Shown here in pieces: positions 34,472 to 44,200 of a stretch of DNA of 64,000 nt (position 1 is the first letter of the stretch; every line of letters starts with the position of its first letter). Under the pieces are notes generated by a model, which saw nothing but the letters and a program-made list of their open reading frames with translations, did not search any database and was not told the origin of the DNA. The stretch covers positions 198-64,197 of the forward strand of contig NZ_KB904671.1 in the NCBI RefSeq assembly GCF_000380165.1, read 5' to 3'. The position numbers were made by a program, and so were the translations under genes. This DNA is from Wenjunlia vitaminophila DSM 41686. Lineage in GTDB: Bacteria > Actinomycetota > Actinomycetes > Streptomycetales > Streptomycetaceae.

Positions 34472-36442
34472 ATGAGACGACGCCGCACGACCTCCTCCCT
34501 CTGCCTGCTGGCCACCACCGCCGTGGTTCTCGCCTGCCTGACCCCCACCGCGGGCGCCCGGTCGTCCGGGCCCGGCACCGCCGCCCTACCGCCCGTCTCC
34601 CCGACCCCCCAGGCCAGCAGCCGTGTCGGCGACGACGCCGTCGTCACCGACCGGGTCCTCGTCGTCGCCGACGACCAGACCGACCCCGCCGCCCGCGACC
34701 GCCTCGTCAGGGAGCTGAAGGCCCACGGTGTGCAGCGCGTGGACACCGTCAGGCCCGGAGCCGAGCCAGCGGCCGCGTCCGGTCTGCTCACCGTGCGCAT
34801 CGGGCCCGCCGACCGGCCCGACATCGCCAGGGCCCTCGGGAACACGGCCAGTCCGACCCGTCCGGAGGGCTACGCCCTGCGCGTCTCGGGGCAGCGACCG
34901 CACGCGGAGATCGCACTGGGCGGGGAGGACGCGGCCGGACAGTTCTACTCGGTGCAGACGCTCCGCCAGCTCTTCCTGCCCGGGGACGACGGCTGGAAGG
35001 TGGCCGGCGCGCAGGTCAGCGACCACCCCTCCATGCCGTTGCGGGGCACCATCGAGGGCTTCTACGGGCAGCCGTGGACGCACGCCGAACGACTGGACCA
35101 GATGGACTTCTACGGCGACGTCAAGGCCAACACCTACGTCTACGCCCCCAAGGACGACCCCTACCACCGCAGCAAGTGGCGCGACCCCTACCCGGCCGAC
35201 AAGCTCGCCGAGCTGGGCGAGCTCGTGGACCGTGCCACGGCCAACCACGTGCGCTTCACCTTCGCCGTCTCCCCCGGCGAGTCGATCTGCTACTCCGACC
35301 CGGCCGACCGCAGCGCGCTCAAGGCCAAGCTGCAGGCGCTGTACGACCTGGGCACCCGCGCCTTCTCGATCCCGTTGGACGACATCAGCTACACGCGGTG
35401 GAACTGCGAGGGTGACCGAGCCGCCTTCGGACAGCCCGGCCGCCAAGCAGCCGCCAAGGCCCAGGTGGACCTCCTCAACGACGTGCAGCACGACTTCATC
35501 GCCACCCACCCTGGTGCACGCCCCCTGCAGATGGTGCCGACCGAGTACGGCGACCTGACCGACACCGCGTACAAGCAGACCATGCGGAGCACCCTGGACC
35601 CGGCGGTCGAGGTGATGTGGACCGGCACCGACGTCGTACCCCCCAGCATCACCAACCAGCAGGCCGAGGCAGCGGCGCAGCTCTTCGGCCGCAAGGTGTT
35701 CGTGTGGGACAACTATCCGGTCAACGACTACTGGCGGACCAGGGGGAGGCTCCTGCTCGCCCCGTACGACAAGCGCGAGGCCGGGCTGTCCACGCACCTC
35801 TCGGGCATCGTGGCCAACCCGATGAACCAGCCCTACGCCAGCAAGGTCGCCGTGTTCGGCACCGCCGACTTCACCTGGAACGACGCGGCGTACGACGCGG
35901 ACAGCAACTGGCGGCGCGCCATGTCCTACCTGGCGGGGGGTGACCCGGCCGCGACCAGGGCGCTGCTCGTCTTCGGCGACCTGGAGCACATGGCACCCAC
36001 CTTCGGGGCGACCCCCTGGCAGGAGCAGGCACCCGAACTCACCCGCCAGGTCGACGCGTTCTGGACGGCGTGGAACGGTGGCGACCGCGCCGGCGCCGTG
36101 GCGGACCTGCGCCGCCACGCGACAGCCATCGAGGAGGCGCCCGCGACGATCCGGGGCCGTGCGGTGGAGAGCGGGTTCGTCACGGACTCCGCCCCCTGGC
36201 TGGACGCCACCGAGCTGTGGGGTCGGTCCATGGTGACCATGCTGGACGCGCTCGACGCCTGGCAGGCGGGGGACGGGGAACGGGCTCGGACCCTGCTCGG
36301 CACCTCCAAGGACCTCCAGCAGCGGGCCCGCGCCGTTCGCACCGACCCGCCGCGCAACACCTGGGGCGTGGCCGAGCCGAAGGTGGGCGACGGGGTGCTG
36401 GACACGTTCCTCACCCGGGCCGAGAGGACCATGGCCGACTGA
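34472..36442 (+). CDS. Secreted GH84 beta-N-acetylglucosaminidase
   Basis: The 656-residue enzyme has a signal peptide (SSLCLLATTAVVLACLTPTAGA), an N-terminal GH20b-like alpha/beta domain (about 60-185), and the GH84 catalytic barrel starting RGTIEGFYGQPW. The aspartate pair D303-D304 in IPLDDIS is the substrate-assisted catalytic couple of the family. A helical C-terminal part follows. GH84 removes terminal beta-GlcNAc, including O-GlcNAc or GlcNAc from glycoproteins. The DasR-like site upstream links it to chitin/GlcNAc metabolism. Confidence 0.9.
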   Translation: MRRRRTTSSLCLLATTAVVLACLTPTAGARSSGPGTAALPPVSPTPQASSRVGDDAVVTDRVLVVADDQTDPAARDRLVRELKAHGVQRVDTVRPGAEPAAASGLLTVRIGPADRPDIARALGNTASPTRPEGYALRVSGQRPHAEIALGGEDAAGQFYSVQTLRQLFLPGDDGWKVAGAQVSDHPSMPLRGTIEGFYGQPWTHAERLDQMDFYGDVKANTYVYAPKDDPYHRSKWRDPYPADKLAELGELVDRATANHVRFTFAVSPGESICYSDPADRSALKAKLQALYDLGTRAFSIPLDDISYTRWNCEGDRAAFGQPGRQAAAKAQVDLLNDVQHDFIATHPGARPLQMVPTEYGDLTDTAYKQTMRSTLDPAVEVMWTGTDVVPPSITNQQAEAAAQLFGRKVFVWDNYPVNDYWRTRGRLLLAPYDKREAGLSTHLSGIVANPMNQPYASKVAVFGTADFTWNDAAYDADSNWRRAMSYLAGGDPAATRALLVFGDLEHMAPTFGATPWQEQAPELTRQVDAFWTAWNGGDRAGAVADLRRHATAIEEAPATIRGRAVESGFVTDSAPWLDATELWGRSMVTMLDALDAWQAGDGERARTLLGTSKDLQQRARAVRTDPPRNTWGVAEPKVGDGVLDTFLTRAERTMAD

Positions 36443-36459
36443 CACCGGATCGGCCGCGC

Positions 36460-36500
36460 GACGCGGCACGGGGTGGGTGGTACCCGCCCCGTGCCGCGTC
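36460..36500 (+). terminator. Strong terminator after the GH84 gene
   Basis: A perfect 14-bp stem (GACGCGGCACGGGG and its complement) lies 17 nt after the stop, with a 13-nt loop that can extend the pairing. Confidence 0.75.
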
Positions 36501-36593
36501 GTCCTGCCTGCCTATGGGTCCGCGAGAGCACACGCCGGGGAACCGACCTGTCGGGCCGAAGGTGACGCTTGCCCTTCCAGACCCCGACCCAAT

Positions 36594-36790
36594 GATCCGA
36601 TGTATTGATCGTCACTCAACGAAGCACGCCTGAGCCACCCGCCCCTCCCGAGATCGGACAATCTCTTGGGACCGCTCGATTTCTTCAAGTAGTGACAGGA
36701 GAACAGGTGCTGGTGCGCCCAAGAAGACTGCGCCGCAGGCCTAGACGCGCTCCATGGACTGTGCTGTAGTAGCCCCCCATACATCGGATC
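36594..36790. repeat. Distant 12-bp inverted repeat upstream of the fucosidase gene
   Basis: GATCCGATGTAT (36594-36605) and ATACATCGGATC (36779-36790) are exact reverse complements, 173 bp apart, in the 372-bp gap between the GH84 and GH29 genes. The second copy ends 24 nt before the GH29 ATG, just ahead of CCCGGAGG. The region is less GC-rich than the surrounding DNA. It could be a pair of operators joined by a DNA loop. I see no gene in this gap. Confidence 0.5.
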
Positions 36791-36814
36791 TTTCGCGTAC
36801 CCCCGGAGGTCCTT

Positions 36815-39800
36815 ATGGGCTATTTGTCAAAACGTATGCGTAGAACCGCCCTTGTGCTGATGAGCGTGCTGGGGATGTCCCTCACCGCGCTGGCGTCGCC
36901 CGCCGCGACGGCGTCAGCGGCCGACGACGACGTCGAGGTCCTCAACGTCTCCTTCAGCGGCTCCTTCTCCAACGGGAACGCCTACACGGCGGCCACGGGC
37001 GAGACGATGGGCGGACAGCTCAGCCGCCGCACCGGCGCCGAGTCACTGGATGTGGAATCCGGACTGGTCGTGTCCGGAGGGCAGGAGGGCGCCGGCTTCT
37101 CCCCCACCGACCTGCCGGTCGGCACGACGACGCTCGACCGCGCCCTCGTACTGGAGACCGAGTTCACCCCGAAGGGAAGCCAGCAGGACTTCGCGACACT
37201 GCTGGGGGTGGGCGGCGGCCTCTACGTCCGCTACCAGAACGGCCAGCTCCGCTACGGCTACGACGTCAACCTGAACGGCACCTGGAGCGCCAGGACCGGC
37301 AACACCGCCGTCCCGGCGGACGGGACCCCCCACCTGCTGTCGGTGGCCTACCTGCCCGGCGGCGACGGCGCGTCGATGGTCGCCTACCTCGACGGCGAAC
37401 AGCTCCCGGTGCTGGAGGAGTCACCGGGCCGTGCCGCCCTGACGGCCGGCCGCGTCAACCTGCTGGGAGTCGGCAACGACGTCCACCCCGCCGCTCTGAC
37501 CCGCGGCTTCAAGGGGAGCGTCCGCAAGGTCCGCCTCGCGGCGGTCAGCGGCGAGTTCACCCCCTCGATGTTCGCGTACCAGAAGGTGGGCCCGATCCTG
37601 CGCACCCAGCTCCAGGTGTCCTTCTCCGGCGAGCTGGACGCGGGCACCTACCGGGCGGGCCTCGGCGAGGTGGACAAGGGGCAGCTCACGGTCACGGGCG
37701 GCGAGATCCCCAAGCCCGGGACGCTGCGCCTCACCGGACCCGACAGCGGCCTCGCGTGGACAGCGAGCGGGTTCACGCCGCTGGGACGGCGCGTGACGGC
37801 GGAGACCGTGCTCGCCCCGGACACGCTGTCCACCGGGACACCCCTGCTCGACCTGGCGGGCGCGGTCCGCCTCGACCGCGTCAGCTCCGACACCGTGCGC
37901 GTCACCGCGGGGACCGACACCGCGGACCTGCGCCTACCGCCCCCCGTCACCCAGTCGGAGGTGTCGTTCCACCACCTCGCCGTGGTGAGCGACCTCGACG
38001 CGAACGGCGCCGGCACGGTCACCCTGAGCGCCGGCGGACAACGGGTCGGCGAGCCGCTGCACGTCTCGGGCACCACCGCGGAGCACCCCGGCGTGTCCTT
38101 CCTCACCGGTGCGTCGGGCACCGTCTACGGCGCGGCGGTGACCACCGGCGGCGGGCCCGACGACCTGCTGCTCGGCCGCCTGCCCTGTGTGGCACCCACC
38201 ATCGACCTGGACGACCGGATCGCCCTGGAGACGGGCGAGTGCGCCGCCTCCGTGCTGTCCAAGGCGTCCGCGCTGCGGCCGTCGGCACGTCAGGTGAGCT
38301 GGCAGGAGGCCGAGAGGACCGCGTTCCTGCACTTCGGCGTCAACACCTTCACCGACCGGGAGTGGGGTCACGGCGACGAGGACCCCGACGTCTTCGCCCC
38401 CAGCGACCTCGACACCGACCAGTGGGCCAGGACCCTGCGCGACAACGGGTTCCGGTACGCGATCCTGACCGTCAAGCACCACGACGGCTTCGTCCTCTAC
38501 CCGTCGCGGTACACCGACCACGACGTCGCCTCCAGTGCCTGGGAGGACGGCACGGGCGACGTGCTGAGGTCGTTCACCGACTCGGCGCACCGCTACGGCC
38601 TCAGGGTGGGCGTCTACCTGTCGCCCGCCGACTGGAACCAGTACCGCAAGGGCGTCTTCGCCAACGGCTCGGCGAAGTCCGAGCGCACCGTCCCCACCCT
38701 GGTGGAGGGCGACGACCGGGCCGGCCAGGACATCCCCACCTTCACCTTCCAGGCCTCCGACTACGGGGCCTACTTCCTGAACCAGCTCTACGAGGTGCTG
38801 ACCGAGTACGGTCAGATCGACGAGGTCTGGTTCGACGGTGCGGGCGGCGGAATCCCCGACGCGGACAAGGAACGGTACGACTTCGACGCCTACTACACGC
38901 TGATCCGGGCCCTGGCCCCCAACGCCACCATCGCCGTCTCCGGGCCGGACGTCCGCTGGGTGGGCAACGAGAACGGCCTGGCGCGCGAGAACGAGTGGAG
39001 CACCGTCCCGGTCTCCCCCACCGGCAACGGCGGCCAGATGATCGTCTCCGGCGGCACCGGAACGGCCATCGGCACCGACGAGGCGCTGGTGGGCGCCGCT
39101 GCCGCGGGAGCACGCGAACTGGTGTGGTGGCCCTCCGAGGTGGACGTCTCGATCCGCCCGGGCTGGTTCTACCACAGCACGCAGGGCCCCAAGTCGGTCC
39201 AGCACCTGCGCGACATCTACAACAGTTCCGTGGGCCGCAACTCGGTGCTCCTGCTGAACATCCCGCCGGACCGCAGGGGTCGGCTCCCCGAGGCCGACGT
39301 GACCCGCCTCGCCGAGTGGAACGCCGCGCTGCGCCGTGACATGCCGGAGGACCTGGCGCTCGGCGCGACCGCGAGGGCCCACGGCGCCGAGGTCCCGGCC
39401 GTCACCGACGGGGACAACCGCACCTCGGAGGTCATCGGCACGGACGACGCCGTCACCGTGGAGCTCGGCTCCACCAGGACCGTCGACCGACTCGTCCTCA
39501 ACGAGGACATCGCCGACGGCGGCCAGCAGGTCCGCGCCATGACCGTCGAGGCCCGTACGGCCGACGGCACCTTCGAGACGGTGGCGACGTCGGGCACCGT
39601 CGGCTACCAGCGCATCCTCCCCCTGCCGTCACCGGTCACCACCGACGGGCTGCGGATCCGCTTCACCTCGGCCCGCGGACCGGTGCACCTCGCGTCCGTC
39701 GCGGTCTACGGCCAGGCGTCCGAACCCGTGACCCCGAGGTCCGTCTACCACCTCGACTGCGGTGCGCCGCGTGCGGGCACCGGCACCGCTGACCGCCCGT

Positions 39801-40054
39801 TGAACAGCCTCGGCCAGCTCCGCGGGATCAACCTGCCGCCGAGCGCCCGAATCCTGGTCAGGGCCGGCACCACCTGCCGGGGCAGCCTCGAGCTGTGGGG
39901 CTACGGCACCGACAGCGACCCGGCGGTGCTGGGGCGCTGGGGCCAGGGAGCCGCACCCGCCCTCCTGGGCAGCGGCAACCCGCAGGCCGGTGAGCGGCTC
40001 GAGAAGCAGGGCTGGGTCATCGAGGGCGTCCGCCTGGCCGGAAGGGCGGGGTGA
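36815..40054 (+). CDS. Secreted multi-domain GH29 alpha-L-fucosidase
   Basis: The 1079-residue protein has a signal peptide (about 1-35), two LamG/concanavalin-like domains (about 40-255 and 265-450), a GH29 barrel (about 490-845, FLHFGVNTFTDREWG; nucleophile D674 in EVWFDGA), and an F5/8-type carbohydrate-binding domain (about 850-970). About 105 C-terminal residues (VYHLDCGAPRAGTGTADRPL) look like the start of a beta-helix domain that stops abruptly. GH29 removes alpha-linked fucose; the architecture fits the B-type alpha-1,3/1,4 group, but linkage is inferred. CCGGAGG lies 7 nt before the ATG. Confidence 0.88.
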   Translation: MGYLSKRMRRTALVLMSVLGMSLTALASPAATASAADDDVEVLNVSFSGSFSNGNAYTAATGETMGGQLSRRTGAESLDVESGLVVSGGQEGAGFSPTDLPVGTTTLDRALVLETEFTPKGSQQDFATLLGVGGGLYVRYQNGQLRYGYDVNLNGTWSARTGNTAVPADGTPHLLSVAYLPGGDGASMVAYLDGEQLPVLEESPGRAALTAGRVNLLGVGNDVHPAALTRGFKGSVRKVRLAAVSGEFTPSMFAYQKVGPILRTQLQVSFSGELDAGTYRAGLGEVDKGQLTVTGGEIPKPGTLRLTGPDSGLAWTASGFTPLGRRVTAETVLAPDTLSTGTPLLDLAGAVRLDRVSSDTVRVTAGTDTADLRLPPPVTQSEVSFHHLAVVSDLDANGAGTVTLSAGGQRVGEPLHVSGTTAEHPGVSFLTGASGTVYGAAVTTGGGPDDLLLGRLPCVAPTIDLDDRIALETGECAASVLSKASALRPSARQVSWQEAERTAFLHFGVNTFTDREWGHGDEDPDVFAPSDLDTDQWARTLRDNGFRYAILTVKHHDGFVLYPSRYTDHDVASSAWEDGTGDVLRSFTDSAHRYGLRVGVYLSPADWNQYRKGVFANGSAKSERTVPTLVEGDDRAGQDIPTFTFQASDYGAYFLNQLYEVLTEYGQIDEVWFDGAGGGIPDADKERYDFDAYYTLIRALAPNATIAVSGPDVRWVGNENGLARENEWSTVPVSPTGNGGQMIVSGGTGTAIGTDEALVGAAAAGARELVWWPSEVDVSIRPGWFYHSTQGPKSVQHLRDIYNSSVGRNSVLLLNIPPDRRGRLPEADVTRLAEWNAALRRDMPEDLALGATARAHGAEVPAVTDGDNRTSEVIGTDDAVTVELGSTRTVDRLVLNEDIADGGQQVRAMTVEARTADGTFETVATSGTVGYQRILPLPSPVTTDGLRIRFTSARGPVHLASVAVYGQASEPVTPRSVYHLDCGAPRAGTGTADRPLNSLGQLRGINLPPSARILVRAGTTCRGSLELWGYGTDSDPAVLGRWGQGAAPALLGSGNPQAGERLEKQGWVIEGVRLAGRAG

Positions 40055-40080
40055 TCCACGGCACCGCTCGCCGGTGAGGG

Positions 40081-40153
40081 GGTGCCCGGTCGGTTCACGA
40101 CCGGGCACCCCGCTCCCGCAGCCGGGGTCCGGCCCGGCTGCGGGAGCGGGGTG
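40081..40153. terminator. Two overlapping hairpins between converging genes
   Basis: Stem 1 is a perfect 12-bp hairpin (40081-40092 with 40098-40109, loop GTTCA). Stem 2 is a perfect 21-bp hairpin (40106-40126 with 40133-40153, 6-nt loop). They share positions 40106-40109, so full formation of one excludes the other. Lying between the GH29 and LLM stops, they probably end transcription from both sides. Confidence 0.7.
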
Positions 40154-40183
40154 CGTCGCACGGGGCGCGACGGGCCGTGCCCG

Positions 40184-41056
40184 TCAGGGGACGAGCGGGC
40201 GGACGTCCTCGGCGACGAACCTCACGAAGCCCTCGGGGTCCGGTTCGTCCGCCGTGGGCTGCAGGACGACGGTGGTGGCGCCGGCCTCGACCAGCCGCTG
40301 CACGGCCTCGGCCACCGCCTCGGCGTCACCCGCGGCCCCGAGCTCGGGGCGCGTGGCGGGGGCGTAGTGCTCCAGCTCGGCACCGAGGCGCTCGGCCGCT
40401 CCCGGCCCGGTCGCCGCCAGGAGGTAGACCACCACGGCGTGCGGGCCGGTGCGCCCACCCGCGGCCCGCCCCTCCTCGATGAGCTGGCACGCGTGCCGGA
40501 CCCCGGCGGGCGGGACGCTGGAGTCGAGGATGGTGCCGTCGGCAGCCTCCCCGGTCAGCCGCAGCGAACGCGGGCCGAGCGCACCGGCGAGCACCGGGAG
40601 CGGCGTCGGCGGCGGCCAGTCCAGGGCGACGTCGTCCAACGTCACGTAGCGGCCCTCGGTGCTGACCCGCTCGCCCCGCAGCAGGGCCCGCATCGCGTCG
40701 AGGTGTTCGCGCAGGAGGGTCACCGGGGAGTCCACCCGGGCTCCGGTCTGGGCCATCCACCGCTGGACGCCGTGGCCCACCCCGAGCACCACCCGATCGG
40801 GGAACATCCGGTGCAGGGTGGCCGCCTCCATGGTGGCCAGGGCGACGTTCCGCAGCGGTACCGGGAGCAGGCCCACCCCGACCCGCAGCCGCTCGGTCCA
40901 GGCCAGCGCCGCCGCCGCGCTGGCGATACCGCTCTGCAGGAAGCAGTCCTCCCACAGCCACAGTTCCTCCAGGCCGGCCGCGTCGGCGGTGCGGGCGACG
41001 TCGCGCAGTCGTTCGGGAGGGAGCTGAGGCCGGAACACGGCGCCGAGTGTTGTCAT
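40184..41056 (-). CDS. LLM-class flavin/F420-dependent oxidoreductase
   Basis: The 290-residue protein has the luciferase-like monooxygenase barrel: LGAVFRPQLPPERLRDVARTADAAGLEELWLWEDCF, LRVGVGLLPVPLRNVALATMEAATLHRMFPDRVVLGVGHG and PVLAGALGPRSLRLTGEAADG. Actinomycete members often use F420. The substrate is unknown. It is flanked by glycosidase genes but is on the opposite strand, so a link to them is not implied. Confidence 0.85.
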   Translation of the reverse strand: MTTLGAVFRPQLPPERLRDVARTADAAGLEELWLWEDCFLQSGIASAAAALAWTERLRVGVGLLPVPLRNVALATMEAATLHRMFPDRVVLGVGHGVQRWMAQTGARVDSPVTLLREHLDAMRALLRGERVSTEGRYVTLDDVALDWPPPTPLPVLAGALGPRSLRLTGEAADGTILDSSVPPAGVRHACQLIEEGRAAGGRTGPHAVVVYLLAATGPGAAERLGAELEHYAPATRPELGAAGDAEAVAEAVQRLVEAGATTVVLQPTADEPDPEGFVRFVAEDVRPLVP

Positions 41057-41255
41057 GTGGCCATTCCTACCTTTCCCCCTGCTCCGCGGCCACTGCGTTT
41101 CCGGCGCGCACCACCTCGGGCCACGCGGGGACGGGGGAGGCTGCCGGTGCGGGCGACCGGTGCGGGGGCCGCCCCGGCCCGGTGCGGCCCGGTGGGCTCA
41201 GGGGCTTGACAGCCCGTGAGACAGAACCGCAGTATCGGCCTTCACCCTTGTTCTT

Positions 41256-41267
41256 GACAACGTTGTC
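41256..41267. promoter_or_regulatory. LacI-type palindrome before the GH92 gene
   Basis: GACAACGTTGTC is a perfect 12-bp palindrome, centred on CG as LacI-family operators are, within CTTGACAACGTTGTCGG. It ends 9 nt before the ATG at 41277 and overlaps the ribosome site region, so a bound protein would block expression. The sequence differs from the galactan operators, so a different regulator is expected. Confidence 0.6.
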
Positions 41268-41276
41268 GGAGGTTCG

Positions 41277-44200
41277 ATGCTCCGCAAACGCCTACGGGCC
41301 CTCCTCGTCACCACCGCACTGTTGGGCAGCGGGCTCGCCGTTCCGGCGGCTGCCGGTCCGGCGATGGCCTCGCCGACCGGGGAGGGCGACCTGACCACGC
41401 TGGTCAACCCCTTCATCGGGACCCGGAAGGAGGGCAACACCTACCCGGGGGCCGCGCTGCCCTTCGGCATGGTCCAACTGTCCCCCGACACCGGCCACAA
41501 CACGGGCTACAACTACGACCACAACAAGATCCGCGGGTTCAGCAGCGTGCACCTGTCCGGTGTGGGGTGCAGCCTCGGCGGCGACCTGCCGGTGCTGCCC
41601 ACCACGGGTGAGATCACCTCCACCGACTACGGCCGGTACGCGGCGTCGTTCAGCCACGGCGACGAGACCGCCTCGCCCGGGTACTACCGGGTGGGCCTCA
41701 GCTCCTACGGCGGGATCACCGCGGAGCTGACGGCCACCCAGCGCACCGGGTGGCAGCGGTACACGTTCCCGGCGACCGAGCAGGCGAACGTGCTCCTCAA
41801 CACGGGGCAGGCGCTGCACCGGGTGACCTCGAGCACGGTGACCGTGCTCGACGACCGGACGGTCCAGACAGCGATCACCGGACGGGGGTTCTGCCAGGAC
41901 ACCCGTCCCTACACCGTCTACACCGTCACCCGTTTCGACCGTCCGTTCGCCTCGTACGGCACCTGGCGCGGTGACCAGGTCACCGCCGGGAAGGACACCG
42001 CCGAGGGCTCCGGGCGCAACGGCGCCTACGTGCGGTTTGACACCCGTGAGGACCGGGACGTGGTGGCCGTCACCGCGTTGAGCTACGTCAGCGCCGAGGG
42101 CGCGGCGAAGAACCTCGCGGCCGAGGGGACCGGGACGTTCGACGGCACCGTGGACGCCGCCCGGCAGACCTGGGAGGACCGGCTGGGCACGGTGCGGGTC
42201 ACCGGCGGGGAACAGCAGCAGCGCCGTACGTTCTACTCGGCGCTCTACCGCGCGTTCCTGACCCCGAGCATCGCCACCGACGTGGACGGTCGTTACACCG
42301 GCTGGGACCAGGAGGTGCACACCGCCGAGGGGTTCACCTACTACCAGAACTGGTCGCTGTGGGACACCTACCGCACCCAGCAGCAGTTGCTCTCCCTGCT
42401 CGCGCCCCAGGAGTCCCGGGACATGGCGCTGTCCCTGCTGCGGGTGGACGCCGAGGGCGGCTGGCTGCCCAAGTGGGGCTACGGCACCGTCGAGACCAAC
42501 ATCATGACCGGCGACCCGGTCACGCCGTTCCTGGTCAACGCCTACAAGCAGGGTCTGCTCAAGGGCCACGAGGAGGAGGCGTACCGGGCGTTGAAGAAGA
42601 ACGCCGACGGGGTGCCGCCCGCGGACTCCCCCTACGTGGGGCGGATGGGCAACGCGGAGTACCTCCGGGACGGCTTCGTCCCGTTCGACCCCAGGCCGCG
42701 GCAGAAGCCCGGTGACTCCGACTTCGAGCACGGCGCCTCCGCGACCCTGGAGTACGCCCTGGCGGACGCCGCGCTCGGTGCCATGGCCCGCGACCTGGGC
42801 CACGACCAGGACGCCAAGCGGTACTTCGCCCGGGGCCAGTACTTCCGCAACCTCTTCGACCCCAGGACGGGGTTCTTCCGGGCCAGGGACAAGGACGGCA
42901 TGTTCACCGGCCCGGCGGACCCCGCTCTGAGCGTGGGCTTCCACGAGGGCACGGCCTGGCAGTACCAGTGGCTGGTGCCGCAGGACCTGCCGGAGCTGGT
43001 CGAGCTCAACGGCGGCCGGGAGCGCACCAACGAGCGCCTGGACGCGTTCTTCGCGTACCCGGAGCTGGTGGAGGACCCGGAGGGCACGGCACGCAACGTC
43101 TGGGTGAACGGCCCGTACGACTACTACCACGCGGACAAGTACAACCCGCAGAACGAGCCGGACCTGGTCGCGCCGTACACCTACCTGTCCACCGGGCAGC
43201 CGTGGAAGACCACCGACGTGGTGCACGCGGCGCTCACCCTGTTCACCGACGCGCCCGACGGCATCACCGGGAACGACGACCTCGGCACCATGTCGTCCTG
43301 GGCCGTGCTGTCCAGCATGGGCATCTACCCGCTGATCCCCGGGTCGGGCCAGTGGGCGCTGTCCACCCCGGTCTTCGACCGCGTTGACCTGACGTTGGAC
43401 GAGCGCTTCCACCCGGGCGGCCACCTGAGCATCACCGCCCCGGGCACCTCCGACGACAACAGGTACGTGCAGTCGGTGCGGCTCGGCGGTGAGGAGCAGG
43501 CCAGCACCTACGTCACCGGCGCGGACCTGTCCGCGGGCCGTGACCTGGAGTTCACCGTGGGGTCCACCCCGTCCTCCTGGGGCACCGACGAGGACGCCGC
43601 GCCGCCCGCGCTCGACGACCGCAACGCGGTCCAGCACCGGCTCGCCGCCGCGGTGTCCCCGGCCGCGCCCGACGTGCTCGCCGGGAAGGAGACCTCGGTC
43701 AACCTGACCGTCTCCGGGGTGTTCACCCAGCCGGGTGCCACCACCGGACGGGTCACCGTCAAGGCCGAGGCCCCGCTCACCGCGGAGCCCCGGGACACCA
43801 CGTTCACGGTGCGCTCCCACGGGCTGCCTACCACCCGCGAGGTGCCGGTCAGGGTGACCGTGCCCGCGGACACCCCCGACGGAACGTACCCGGTGACGGT
43901 GCGGGTCTCTGACGCCAGCGGGACGGTGGTGACCAGGGAGACGGCGGTGCGCGTGGTGACGGCCGACTGCGAGGGCGACAACGGTTACTGCCCGCAGGAC
44001 CTGTCCGCGGCGTACGACGTGGACGGCGTCGCCACCAAGGGCGCGAGCAGCAGCGGCGACTTCGACGGCACCGGGGCGGCCTTCCCGGCGGACACCATGC
44101 CCGAGCCCGGAATCGGCGTGGTGGCGGGGCGGGCCTACCAGTTGCCCGACACCTCGGGGGCGGCGAAGAACTTCGTCGCCGCCCGGGGGCAGACCCTGGC

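Noticed and set aside
36777-36800. TTCGCGTA shared between the GH29 upstream region and the galactan operator at 8896
   Set aside because: Only 8 bases match, symmetry is absent and the flanks differ, so a shared regulator is not supported.
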